Assembly (NCBI RefSeq): GCF_015074785.1
Contig: NZ_CP042464.1
Location: 992,001 to 1,056,000, forward strand
Origin: Segatella copri
GTDB lineage: Bacteria; Bacteroidota; Bacteroidia; Bacteroidales; Bacteroidaceae
DNA length: 64,000 nt
Direction of reading: 5' to 3'
In this document: positions 1-6,948 of the stretch, one piece after another
Numbering within the stretch: position 1 is the first letter of the stretch
How the letters are laid out: each line of letters starts with the position of its first letter
Made by a program: the position numbers and the translations under genes
The notes under the pieces: model-generated
What the model was told of the DNA's origin: nothing
The model's input: only the letters and a program-made list of their open reading frames with translations
The model's database searches: none

Positions 1-1
1 T

Positions 2-391
2 CCGCAACTATTTGATGTATGCCAAGTAAGCACAGGTAATCCAGACTATAGAAATAAAGAGTTGTTTATAAACGAATTGAAAAGAAAATGTAAATATCCT
101 ATTGAGTTTCAAAAAAATAATTTGGAGGCATACGTTGCTATTGAATACAAGACAGACCAACGAGGATATATTGTAAAAAAAAGAGTGGTTATTTGCGACA
201 ATAAAAAATTCAAAAAGACAACAATGGAAACATTCAATCAAGTTAAAACTCTCAAAATAGCCACAACAGAGAAAATAGATACAATCTACTTCCAATACAA
301 GATACAAGGTTCACAAACTTTAATCCATTCAAAAGTAGATGTAAAGATTATCGGCTATGGCTACAATAATAAATCAATTTTAATGAAGTAA
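2..391 (+). CDS. TonB C-terminal-like protein, 3' end (5' end outside window)
   Basis: The frame is open back to the window edge, so only the last 129 residues are visible. The later internal TTG at 62 should not be taken as the start. The stretch FINELKRKCKYP, followed about 12 residues on by AYVAIEYKTDQRGYI and a VKTLKI segment, follows the layout of TonB C-terminal domains (a short helix ending in KYP, then strand, turn with G, strand). That family couples inner-membrane energy to outer-membrane receptors or forms stand-alone periplasmic modules. The similarity is recognised by eye only, and no upstream membrane anchor can be checked. Base composition is AT-rich like the rest of the first 7 kb and unlike the core genes downstream. 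Confidence 0.5.
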   Translation, partial: PQLFDVCQVSTGNPDYRNKELFINELKRKCKYPIEFQKNNLEAYVAIEYKTDQRGYIVKKRVVICDNKKFKKTTMETFNQVKTLKIATTEKIDTIYFQYKIQGSQTLIHSKVDVKIIGYGYNNKSILMK

Positions 392-521
392 CTCGATTTA
401 TCATAATTCACTACTGTCCAATAAAAAAGGCAATTCAAATACACGTTCTTCTTCAAGTGGGAATGGTTTTGGTTCTTTTGGAAGTGGAAGCAATAGTAGT
501 AGTCAGGATTTTAATAGATGA
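387..521 (+). pseudogene. Gly/Ser/Asn-rich C-terminal tail of a lost gene
   Basis: An open frame without a start codon runs from the end of the preceding gene to TGA at 519-521. It ends in a Gly/Ser/Asn-rich tail (SSSSGNGFGSFGSGSNSSS, then QDFNR). Such tails are common at the ends of Rhs-type or surface proteins, which fits the Rhs fragment further right. I infer a coding remnant whose body was deleted; the short length means chance cannot be excluded. Confidence 0.35.
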
Positions 522-527
522 TTGTTT

Positions 528-764
528 ATGAAGAAACTGTTAATAATTTACTTGATTATATCATTTCTAATGGTTTTTGTTTATGCTATCTTTGTGGTAA
601 ATGCGTATGTTAGTATAAAATACGAGGTAGAAACTATAGATAATGATGCTATCATAAATATGGTTTACCAGATATTCGATACTGGTGTTACTATAAATTT
701 TATTTGGTTTGCCATAAATACGATAATAATTTTGGGCTTGTATATAAAGCTTCGTCATAAGTGA
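528..764 (+). CDS. Small two-helix membrane protein, unknown
   Basis: The ATG at 528 is preferred over the in-frame TTG at 522 and gives 78 residues. There are two clear hydrophobic segments, about residues 3-25 and 52-74, separated by an acidic stretch around VETIDNDA. No family is recognised. It sits in a string of small AT-rich genes behind a Gly/Ser-rich coding remnant, a setting in which immunity proteins of polymorphic toxins are often found. That role is inferred from context only. Confidence 0.5.
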   Translation: MKKLLIIYLIISFLMVFVYAIFVVNAYVSIKYEVETIDNDAIINMVYQIFDTGVTINFIWFAINTIIILGLYIKLRHK

Positions 765-795
765 AAAATAATATGATTATGCAAAAGATTGCATA

Positions 796-936
796 ATGTT
801 AAGTATTGAACTTGGAACAGAAATCCTAAAGCAAGGAACTAATTTAAAATTATCTGGAGCCGAAAGGATTACAGATATGATAATTGAAAAGAAACAAGAA
901 GAAGTCAAAAACGATAGTACTATTTGCAAAAAGTAA
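796..936 (+). CDS. Short ORF, 46 aa, unknown
   Basis: ATG at 796 to TAA at 934-936, ending 5 bases before the ATG of the next gene. The peptide is charged at its end (EKKQEEVK) with a short helix-like start and no signal or membrane segment. The frame is also open upstream to 772, so it may be the end of a decayed longer gene. The tight spacing to 942 suggests cotranscription. No homology is recognised. Confidence 0.3.
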   Translation: MLSIELGTEILKQGTNLKLSGAERITDMIIEKKQEEVKNDSTICKK

Positions 937-941
937 TAATT

Positions 942-1277
942 ATGAACGATATTTGTCTTTGGGGAATATTAGCGTCTATAACAGGAATTGCAATAATGTT
1001 TTCTGTTATTAAGCACAAAAAGTCGGTAAGTGCCATAAAAAATGGCACTTACTTGATTTTTTCAATTTTGATGATATGCTTAGGAATAACAACCATCTTA
1101 TTTAAAAGATATGATAGTATTTGTGCAATATCCTTTGGTATTACATTCCTAAATATCACATACAAAGACAGGCGTAATTACCCACCGAGTTTTACAATAA
1201 GCTATATTGATTATCTTAAAGGATATTTTGTTGGTTTTGGGTCTATAATGTATGGTTTGTTTAGAATTTTTGAATAA
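942..1277 (+). CDS. Small multi-helix membrane protein, unknown
   Basis: Start taken at ATG 942 (111 aa); a TTG at 924 would extend it by six residues. Three to four hydrophobic stretches are visible, at about residues 7-23, 38-58, 62-75 and 90-108, so this is an integral membrane protein. No motif is recognised. It follows the 46-aa ORF by 5 bases and ends just before a strong hairpin. Like its neighbours it is AT-rich, and it could be an orphan immunity protein of a lost toxin; that is inference. Confidence 0.5.
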   Translation: MNDICLWGILASITGIAIMFSVIKHKKSVSAIKNGTYLIFSILMICLGITTILFKRYDSICAISFGITFLNITYKDRRNYPPSFTISYIDYLKGYFVGFGSIMYGLFRIFE

Positions 1278-1296
1278 ATAATCAAGTAATATGTCA

Positions 1297-1350
1297 CGAC
1301 TTATAAAAAACGTGAGTAGCAAAATTGCTATCAACGTTTTTTATAAGTCG
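1297..1350. terminator. Long perfect hairpin between convergent genes
   Basis: CGACTTATAAAAAACG (1297-1312) and its exact complement at 1335-1350 form a 16-bp stem. The loop carries a second small palindrome (TAGCAA/TTGCTA). A T-run follows on the plus strand. It lies between convergent coding and probably terminates in both directions. Confidence 0.75.
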
Positions 1351-1358
1351 CATATTTT

Positions 1359-1480
1359 TTACTTTTTCAACACATAAAATTTTGTAGTCTCACCCTCTGG
1401 CTCATTACCAACAGAGTCTGTTAATACAATAAAGATGGTATCCTTCACCTTGTATTCAATCTGTACAGGTCGAAATAGTT
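1359..1480 (-). pseudogene. NlpE-like lipoprotein, C-terminal fragment
   Basis: Reading leftward, an open stretch without a start ends at a TAA whose complement is 1359-1361. It carries the pattern ILTDSxGNxPEGExxKFYVLKK with small variations. The same pattern recurs at the end of the broken gene at 4739-5050 (LIDSFGN...YSLKKKG). NlpE-like N-terminal-domain lipoproteins of Bacteroidales end in a comparable way. Its 5' side abuts and slightly overlaps the stop region of the secreted-protein gene at 1483, so the gene was probably replaced from its 5' side. The family name is by recollection of the pattern. Confidence 0.45.
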
Positions 1481-1482
1481 CA

Positions 1483-2631
1483 TCATTTCTCGCGCTGTGC
1501 GAATCGGCAAGCCTCGATGAGTTTCTGCTTCAGCTTGCCACGGCCAGCCATCACAGATTTATTTTGCTTCAACACGCTGCTAGGCCAGCCATCCTCGAAG
1601 CAGGTCACACTGAGATACTCCGAGGTCTGGGCATCTTGGTCAACTGCCTTGTCTATCTCCTTCTTAAACTCGTCGTTCAAGTCCTTGATGTCGCCATCAT
1701 GATCCTTGCCGTCCTCGGTCTTCTTGCCCTTCAGTCCTTCCGTGAAGGCACCCATCAGTCCGCCCATCACCTTCTTCACAGTCTCCTTTGGTATCACGCT
1801 GACCACCTCGCAGGAGATTGTGTAGTTGCCATTCTTCTCTAGGCTGGCATTGATATAAGTGTCGTTGGCGTAGCTATCCTTGGTGGCATCCTCGTGCTCG
1901 TGATGCTCGCCCACGGCATATTGGCTTCCGTGGCAGGCGAAGAGCAGTTTCAGCTCCTCCAGGTAGCCCTCCACCACCTCGTCGGTGTTAGCCTGGTTGC
2001 CTATCTTCATGAAGTCTAAACCTATCGCCTTCTTCATTGCCTGCATGATGGGCATGGAGGCGATGTCCTTCATACTCGCCTTGAAGAGAGCCTTTGCCTG
2101 CTTCTTGATTTGCGAGAGATTGGTAATCTTGGTGATGCGACCGTATTCATCGGTCTCAAAGTTGATGGTGGTGCCTATCACGCTCTTGGCGGTGCGCTCC
2201 GCTATCATGGCCATCATCTTGTCCCGGAAGTTGTCGCCCACCGAATCGGCCTTTACGTCCAGGAAGGTGTAGCTCATCTTATAGCCCTTGCTGGTGGAAT
2301 CGTTTACCACGAGGCGCACCTGGGTGGATACGCCGAGCGTCTTCACCGTGTCCTTGCCGTCCACCTTCCACTCATTCTCATATATCCAGTATTCGCAGGT
2401 GTCGCCCTTGCAGAAGTAGGCCACCACATTCACCACCGAGTCTTCGCCAGCAGTGTCCACTTCCAACGTGTCGGAGTTGTTCGATAGCCATTGACTATCA
2501 GTGATTTTCTTGGCAATCGATACCGTGTCCTCTACCTTAGGCGACATTTCTCCGCCCTTCACGATGCTGTGGTTGGCGAGCAGTCCGCAAGCTATTATGC
2601 AGCTCATCACTATCAACGAGATTTTCTTCAT
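1483..2631 (-). CDS. Secreted protein of unknown function, 382 aa
   Basis: The first ~26 residues form a signal peptide (MKKISLIVMSCIIACGLLA), possibly a lipoprotein signal. The mature part has two Asp/Lys-rich stretches, near FTEGLKGKKTEDGKDHDGD and HHEHEDATKD, and a small cysteine-containing patch, KGDTCEYWIY. No family is recognised. Its GC-rich codon use differs from the AT-rich genes on both sides, so it may be a resident core gene surrounded by later insertions, or a separate arrival. A promoter box lies 50 bases upstream of the start. Confidence 0.7.
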   Translation of the reverse strand: MKKISLIVMSCIIACGLLANHSIVKGGEMSPKVEDTVSIAKKITDSQWLSNNSDTLEVDTAGEDSVVNVVAYFCKGDTCEYWIYENEWKVDGKDTVKTLGVSTQVRLVVNDSTSKGYKMSYTFLDVKADSVGDNFRDKMMAMIAERTAKSVIGTTINFETDEYGRITKITNLSQIKKQAKALFKASMKDIASMPIMQAMKKAIGLDFMKIGNQANTDEVVEGYLEELKLLFACHGSQYAVGEHHEHEDATKDSYANDTYINASLEKNGNYTISCEVVSVIPKETVKKVMGGLMGAFTEGLKGKKTEDGKDHDGDIKDLNDEFKKEIDKAVDQDAQTSEYLSVTCFEDGWPSSVLKQNKSVMAGRGKLKQKLIEACRFAQREK

Positions 2632-2680
2632 AAGTTTATTTTTTATGTTGTTTATTCTTCAAGTTTTTATTTTCTCGCTG

Positions 2681-2688
2681 CAAATTTA
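2681..2688 (-). promoter_or_regulatory. -7 box of secreted-protein gene
   Basis: On the minus strand this reads TAAATTTG followed by C, matching the Bacteroidetes -7 consensus TAnnTTTG. It lies about 50 bases upstream of the start at 2631. Confidence 0.55.
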
Positions 2689-2780
2689 CGATTTTTTTTT
2701 GTAAAAAAAGCCAAGCTCCTAAAAAAAACTGTAAAGTTAACCCAAGTTTAACAGTAAGTACGGTACAACGAGTGAAGCGA

Positions 2781-2945
2781 TTAATAAAAGTACAATCACA
2801 GCAATAAAACTATTGATTTTACGTTCTTTTCGAAGAAAGGGGTTGTGCAATAGTGACTTAAAGGCTAAAAGTACTACCTTTGAATGCTGTTAAATATGGT
2901 AATGTTCAAAGTCACAATTTGTGATTTTAGAAAAATGAATATAAA
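2781..2945 (+). repeat. Duplicated promoter/leader, copy 1
   Basis: This stretch matches 6328-6480 almost base for base, including GGGGTTGTGCAATAGTG, CTACCTTTGAAT and AATGTTCAAAGTCACAATTTG, with scattered substitutions and one small indel. It includes a TAnnTTTG box (2875-2882). The match fades just before the ATG at 2947, and the coding sequences behind the two copies are different. Confidence 0.85.
2875..2882 (+). promoter_or_regulatory. -7 box TACCTTTG in leader copy 1
   Basis: An exact TAnnTTTG match about 65 bases before the ATG at 2947, inside the duplicated leader. Confidence 0.5.
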
Positions 2946-2946
2946 T

Positions 2947-3096
2947 ATGACAGATAAAATAGAAAAAAGGAGAGCAGCGAACTATGTATATCACATAGGT
3001 GCATCCATTAAGGACTTAGGCAAGAAGTAGTTTGGTTTCTCCAAGATGGAGATACTTACACCAGACGAATTGGTGGAAAGGATCAATAGAGAGTAA
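2947..3096 (+). pseudogene. Short gene with in-frame TAG; mobile-element type tail
   Basis: ATG at 2947 reads MTDKIEKRR... to a TAG at 3028-3030, then continues in the same frame to TAA at 3094-3096. The residues around the stop, HIGASIKDLGKK-stop-FGFSKM, look like a Trp codon changed to TAG. I associate this HxGASxKDLGKKxF pattern with RhuM/ORF6N-like proteins of Bacteroidales mobile elements, but only from memory. The restored peptide is about 49 aa and may itself be only the end of a longer gene now joined to the duplicated leader. Confidence 0.45.
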
Positions 3097-3142
3097 TCAA
3101 TACGCAATATTTCAAGAATATAAATATTAAAAATTACGAATT

Positions 3143-3751
3143 ATGAAAAAAATACCATCTATAAGGATTGTAGTTTGGGGAATAGCGGTATTATGTACAC
3201 TATTCTTGAGTTCATGCAAGCGACCAGAGGTCTTAGACAATAGTACTCTTGTAAATAGCGCAAGAAACGTGGCTTTGACCTTTGGTCCTGCGTATGTTCC
3301 ATATTTTAAAGAGGCTAACGTATCGGATGTTCAAGTTTTCAAAAAGGAGGATTACGGAGGAGACAGCCGCCCTCAAATAAGAAAACAGATAGGAAGAAAG
3401 TTCTATACTGTAACTTTTACATATGATAGTACTGCCGTTAAATTTGATTTTGGATTTGCAGCAAGAGTCAGAATATGGAAAGATACAGGGGAACCATTAG
3501 ATGTTATATTTGGTAATGGTTGGGGAAGAAATTTTTTCTTTTTAAGTTTTGAGGAACAAACAGATCATTCTGCAAATGACTATGAGAAAGTGGCTTCTGA
3601 CTCTATTGTTAAAGTACCATTGCAAACTGTACATGAACCAGAGAACATTTGGAACTCCAATGCTGACAACAAACAAGACAGCTTATCAACGAGAGACTTT
3701 TCATCCCATGGCTTTGTGGAAGACAAGAAGGCTATTACAAAAAGTTTTTAA
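3143..3751 (+). CDS. Putative lipoprotein, 202 aa, unknown
   Basis: Residues 1-25 form a lipoprotein signal with lipobox LSSC, so it is predicted to be membrane-anchored in the cell envelope. The mature part is polar with no recognised domain; residues 55-130 are probably mostly beta strand (FYTVTFTYDSTAVKFDF). The last ~15 residues may not be original: the frame runs into the transposase remnant that starts at about 3744, so the 3' end may have been cut and given a new stop. AT-rich like the surrounding region. Confidence 0.6.
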   Translation: MKKIPSIRIVVWGIAVLCTLFLSSCKRPEVLDNSTLVNSARNVALTFGPAYVPYFKEANVSDVQVFKKEDYGGDSRPQIRKQIGRKFYTVTFTYDSTAVKFDFGFAARVRIWKDTGEPLDVIFGNGWGRNFFFLSFEEQTDHSANDYEKVASDSIVKVPLQTVHEPENIWNSNADNKQDSLSTRDFSSHGFVEDKKAITKSF

Positions 3752-4123
3752 AGAGTTCAACAAGTTTTGCATGGGACAGAAGCTCTTTTCCAAGTCGTAC
3801 ATCTCTATTGATGGAAGCAAGTTTAAGGCTGTAAATGCTAAGGACAACAACCTTACTCTAAGCAAACTCGATGACCGAATCAGAAAGCCAACGAAGGCTT
3901 TTGTGTCGGTCATGATGAGCAAACAGCTGTTGATGCGGAGAGCCATCTGATAGCAGGCTTCCAGGTAAGCAACAGTCCAACAGACCATGGTCAGCTTACA
4001 AGCGTAGCATCTGAGGTGAAAGCCGATTATGGTGTTGACGTTCTATAATCTACAGCAGACAAGGGGTACGAGTGTCCCGAGGATCATGCAGATGCATTGG
4101 CTAATGGTATCGTACCAAATTAA
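3744..4123 (+). pseudogene. IS1182-like transposase, middle fragment
   Basis: Conceptual translation gives KEFNKFCMGQ, then SYISIDGSKFKAVNAKDNN, which is the first catalytic-Asp region of DDE transposases of the IS1182/IS4 group. After a frameshift near 3905-3930 it continues with DAESHLIAGFQVSNSPTDHG and then, past an in-frame TAA, TADKGYECPEDHADALANG. Both are typical of the same transposase. The N-terminus, the final catalytic Glu region and the element ends are missing, and no inverted repeats are visible. It is clearly dead. Confidence 0.75.
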
Positions 4124-4143
4124 AAAAGTTAAGAAATAAAATT

Positions 4144-4563
4144 ATGACAAAAAAAATATCGCTTATATTTTTCTTTCTCTTTTTTATACAATATTTCATA
4201 GGACATCAATCCAATATGTTAGCTAAAGGTATTAAATCTTATGTCGGAAAGTTCGAACTTTCCGACATGAAAATATCTTTAAGACTTACTATTGAAGATA
4301 ATAGAAATGGAACGCTTAACATTTCCAAATGGATAAAAAGTAAGGGAAAGAAATATAAAATTGAAGAATTCTATTTTACTTCATTTGAAGCCGACACTTT
4401 GATATTGTCAGGAGAATTATTATATGATATAAAATATTTAGTAAAGAAACAAAAACGTAGTTGTTTTATTTATCCTATAAACTCTTTACCTGACGGCGTC
4501 CTTTTCTGTGATGAAAATACGAAAAGAATTGAATTGATAGAAAAAAAACATAGTAACAAGTAA
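4144..4563 (+). CDS. Small secreted protein, 139 aa, unknown
   Basis: An N-terminal hydrophobic stretch (residues 6-22, very Phe-rich) followed by an Ala-containing cleavage area suggests export. The rest is Lys-rich and probably beta-structured, with no recognised family. It lies directly behind the transposase remnant and is strongly AT-rich. It could be an orphan accessory or immunity gene, or part of a decayed lipoprotein cluster. The frame is intact. Confidence 0.5.
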   Translation: MTKKISLIFFFLFFIQYFIGHQSNMLAKGIKSYVGKFELSDMKISLRLTIEDNRNGTLNISKWIKSKGKKYKIEEFYFTSFEADTLILSGELLYDIKYLVKKQKRSCFIYPINSLPDGVLFCDENTKRIELIEKKHSNK

Positions 4564-4684
4564 TATGTTTTTAACAATTAATTCGTGGGCATCACCTATG
4601 TTGTCCACGGATTGTATTTTAGTATTCAAACTTTATGCTTTAATAGTGTTTTCTTTAGCTCATTGCTGAAATAAAATAAGTATA

Positions 4685-4733
4685 AAATAAACTGTGCCAA
4701 GCTATATCAATTATAGTTCTGCACAGTTTATTT
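4685..4733 (-). terminator. Terminator of NlpE-like pseudogene
   Basis: AAATAAACTGTGC (4685-4697) pairs exactly with 4721-4733. It stands just beyond the original stop of the leftward NlpE-like gene. Confidence 0.6.
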
Positions 4734-4738
4734 ACATT

Positions 4739-5050
4739 TCATCCTTTCTTCTTAAGAGAATAGTTCTTCCGATTCTCTTTTTGGGGGGCATTACCAAACG
4801 AATCTATCAGAATAATATGGTTGACATCCCTCACTCTTATAAAATAGATTGTCCCCGTTCGAAGGATACACAAGCATCAGGATGTTGTAGTCAAGCACAT
4901 GGAAAGAACCTTTTAACCATTCCTGTTTGTTCTGCTTTTCATTGTATGACTGTATCAACAAATAGGTACCATCAGCATTTAATGTGAGTGTTGTTTCAAC
5001 ATTAGGTGGTAACACTCCGTTATAAGTTCCAGCTATGGAATCCAAGCTAA
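4739..5050 (-). pseudogene. NlpE-like lipoprotein gene, frameshifted
   Basis: Reading leftward, DSIAGTYNGVLPP, VETTLTLNADGTYLL and GSFHV match the start of NlpE N-terminal-type domains (SIAGTYxGxLP...TTLTLNxDGTY), which in that family form a small beta barrel in an envelope lipoprotein. Near 4850 the frame shifts by one. The other frame continues with NHIILIDSFGN and ends in YSLKKKG at TGA (complement 4739-4741), matching the fragment at 1359-1480. The signal peptide and lipobox are missing upstream. The sequence at 5020-5050 is repeated at 6056-6096. Confidence 0.6.
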
Positions 5051-5340
5051 CTCTATTTTATAAAGCATATCATTCGATTTTAATTGAAATATATGCGTGT
5101 CGCAAAGTTTTCTATGATTATTTAAATATAGCGTAATACGTATAAAACCATTGATAGATCAGTATTTTGAGATAATGCTGCAATTCTATGCAATAAAATC
5201 AAATGTCAATCGTTCTTTAGATAAAACATAAAATAAAGACGTATGAAAGTATCAACAAAACAAGGCTATAAACCGCCTTAAAATTCGTCAGGGCTTATCA
5301 GAGGAAATTTCCCTTGTATCTTTGAAAGTTTTTCCATATA

Positions 5341-5589
5341 AAATCCAAGCACTACGGGTTAGGGATGATTTATCCAGACGAGGAGAAGATTACTTACTCT
5401 TACAATCTCGGTGGTCAGCTTGAGAAGGTGCATGGCTACAAGTCATACGGCTACGACTATGTGAGCAAGATTGACTATGACAAGTTCGAGCAGCGCACAT
5501 ATTTGAAGTATTGCAACGGTGCGGAGACCTTCTACACCGTAAGTTATCTTGCTTACATACCTTTACTAAAATTTAAAATATTGTTATGA
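5341..5589 (+). pseudogene. Rhs/YD-repeat protein fragment
   Basis: The frame enters at about 5341 (HYGLGM) and reads IYPDEEKITYSYNLGGQL, GYDYVSKIDYDKFEQRTYL and YCNGAETFYT. These are typical of YD-repeat (Rhs-type) shells: alternating YxY/G motifs and the IxYDxFxxRxxLxYxNG pattern. After about 60 residues the match stops and the frame runs 17 unrelated residues to TGA at 5587-5589. Full Rhs proteins carry hundreds to thousands of residues and a C-terminal toxin. Here neither the body nor a toxin remains. Confidence 0.7.
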
Positions 5590-5759
5590 ACAAAATAATA
5601 AAAATATTATCAAGCTTAATTTGTTTTGTTTGCTTCGTCATTCATGATTGGATCGATTATTTTAATGGCTTTTTGTTTTTTTTGCCAAATCTTCCAGAAT
5701 CATTAATATCTGAAAAAAAGTGGGAAAGAATATTACGCAAATTAATCAAAAAATCATAA
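5586..5759 (+). CDS. 57-aa ORF with one membrane segment, orphan
   Basis: The ATG at 5586 overlaps the stop of the Rhs-type fragment (ATGA). A hydrophobic stretch covers about residues 4-20 (IIKILSSLICFVCFVI) and the end is Lys/Arg-rich. The position directly after an Rhs-type tail is where immunity genes lie, but the tail present is too short to be a toxin. Function unknown; it may be a remnant. Confidence 0.35.
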   Translation: MNKIIKILSSLICFVCFVIHDWIDYFNGFLFFLPNLPESLISEKKWERILRKLIKKS

Positions 5760-5859
5760 CATTATGAATGTGAACTAACCAGTCTTTTTAGGGGATATTG
5801 ATTAGGGCACGAAAAACCGCAAAGAAATTTTTAGGTATCACTGAAAATCCCAAAAGAGT

Positions 5860-6055
5860 CCAAAGACAAAGCAATTCAACTTGTTCAGTTCTCCTTCAGG
5901 GCTGATGTGCAAGCGAGAGAGTCGTATGTACGACGATGAGTCAGCATGGCATAACAAGTTCTACAAGGAAGTAACCTCCAAGGTTGACGAAGACATTTTC
6001 AAACCGCTCTATACAACAGAGCGAGAGGATAATCGTGTCGGGTGTCCTCCTGAAC
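5860..6055 (+). pseudogene. Transposase N-terminal fragment
   Basis: The reading QFNLFSSPSGLM, then YDDESAWHNKFYKEVTSKVD and EDIFKPLY, has the form of the N-terminus of IS1182-type transposases of Bacteroidales (LFSSPS...YDDPxxWHNxF...KVDExIFxPL). It stops being recognisable near EDNRVG. It lies downstream of, not upstream of, the middle fragment at 3744-4123, so the two are not a simply interrupted single copy. Confidence 0.6.
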
Positions 6056-6061
6056 GGGCTC

Positions 6062-6142
6062 CGTTATAAGTTCCAGCTATGGAATCCAAGCTGGCTCTAT
6101 TTCCCAAAACTGCCGTATATTCTTCAAGCTTATCAGCACACC
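6062..6142 (-). pseudogene. NlpE-like lipoprotein, N-terminal fragment
   Basis: Leftward reading gives CADKLEEYTAVLGNR, then ASLDSIAGTYNG, matching the start of the broken gene at 4739-5050 over about 40 bases. The match ends abruptly at the transposase fragment. This is the third piece of this gene family in 5 kb. Confidence 0.5.
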
Positions 6143-6147
6143 TGCCT

Positions 6148-6327
6148 CTAGCGTAATGAGGCTGGCGAACGAGTGTCGTCCCGAATGGTAGGAACAGGTA
6201 AGTCCGTTCTCTTTTCCACAAGCACATCGAAAGCCTTTTGGATGGAAAGCAACAACTGCTCGATGTCCTTGTTGGTCTCCACTGCTTCCTTGCTTTTGTT
6301 CTCCTTTGGCTGCTTTAGAGCTTTATG
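6148..6327 (-). pseudogene. Coding remnant of unknown family, C-terminal end
   Basis: The minus strand is open for 58 codons, from the edge of leader copy 2 to a TAG (complement 6148-6150). It reads KQPKENKSKEAVETNKDIEQ, then LLLSIQKAFDVLVEKR and LPVPTIRDDTRSP. Codon choice and the amphipathic helix pattern look like real protein. No start codon remains and no family is recognised. Its 5' end coincides with the border of the duplicated leader, marking a recombination joint. Confidence 0.4.
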
Positions 6328-6480
6328 TTAATAAAACTACAATCATAGCAATAATACTATTGATTTTACGTTCTTTTCAAAAAGGGGTTGTGCAATAGTG
6401 GCTTAAAGGCTAAAAGCACTACCTTTGAATACTGTTAAATATGGTAATGTTCAAAGTCACAATTTGTGATCTCAAAAATA
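6328..6480 (+). repeat. Duplicated promoter/leader, copy 2
   Basis: Second copy of the sequence at 2781-2945, with the same TACCTTTG box (6420-6427) and the same AATGTTCAAAGTCACAATTTG ending. It precedes the DUF1016-like gene at 6492. Confidence 0.85.
6420..6427 (+). promoter_or_regulatory. -7 box TACCTTTG in leader copy 2
   Basis: An exact TAnnTTTG box about 65 bases before the ATG at 6492, the same spacing as in copy 1. Confidence 0.5.
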
Positions 6481-6491
6481 AAGATAGAAAT

Positions 6492-6851
6492 ATGGCAGAT
6501 AATATAGAACATCAAGATAAAGGAGAACTGGTCGCAAATTGCGACCGGTTCTACAGCCATCGCCTCAAAGCGTCATGTGCCACCAATGGCTACTTTTATA
6601 AGCTCTATGCACCATTACAGGCAAATCGTCCGCAAACTGCGGACAATTTCAAATTGCTTTTTCTTATTCCTTGGGACCACCATCGTCGTATCATAGATAA
6701 GTGCAAGGGCAATGGCGCAACAGATAACCAAAGACCCTTCAATGCCCACCTCCATGCCTATGTGGTATATAAGAAAAATTACGGAATGCAAGCCGCAGTG
6801 GTTCTCAACCTCATGCATAAGGGAAAGGACTTGCTGGCTTTTATGAAGTAA
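6492..6851 (+). CDS. Truncated DUF1016 (YhcG-N)-like protein
   Basis: Start set at ATG 6492 (119 aa), which lines up with the ATG of leader copy 1; the frame is open further upstream but lies in the shared leader. Residues 40-65, GYFYKLYAP...FLIPWDHHRRIIDKCKG, resemble the WxHHxxIxxKxK region of DUF1016 N-terminal domains, and YKKNYGMQAAVVLNLMHK resembles the following helix. Full proteins are about 350 aa with a C-terminal PD-(D/E)xK nuclease domain, which is absent here. It is probably a decayed or domain-only copy from a mobile or restriction-type locus. Confidence 0.45.
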   Translation: MADNIEHQDKGELVANCDRFYSHRLKASCATNGYFYKLYAPLQANRPQTADNFKLLFLIPWDHHRRIIDKCKGNGATDNQRPFNAHLHAYVVYKKNYGMQAAVVLNLMHKGKDLLAFMK

Positions 6852-6948
6852 ATATAAGTGAGTTTTTCCGCCTCTCTATGTGTTAGCGAACTTATTTTGA
6901 GGCTAATTCTAATCTATAAATAAATACCTAAAAAAAAGAAAGTAAAAT

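Noticed and set aside
1435..2487. Rightward open frames opposite the secreted protein gene
   Set aside because: His/Leu-rich shadow frames; the leftward frame has a signal peptide and promoter.
3701..3988. Leftward 95-aa frame over the transposase remnant
   Set aside because: The rightward translation has clear transposase motifs; the leftward one has none.
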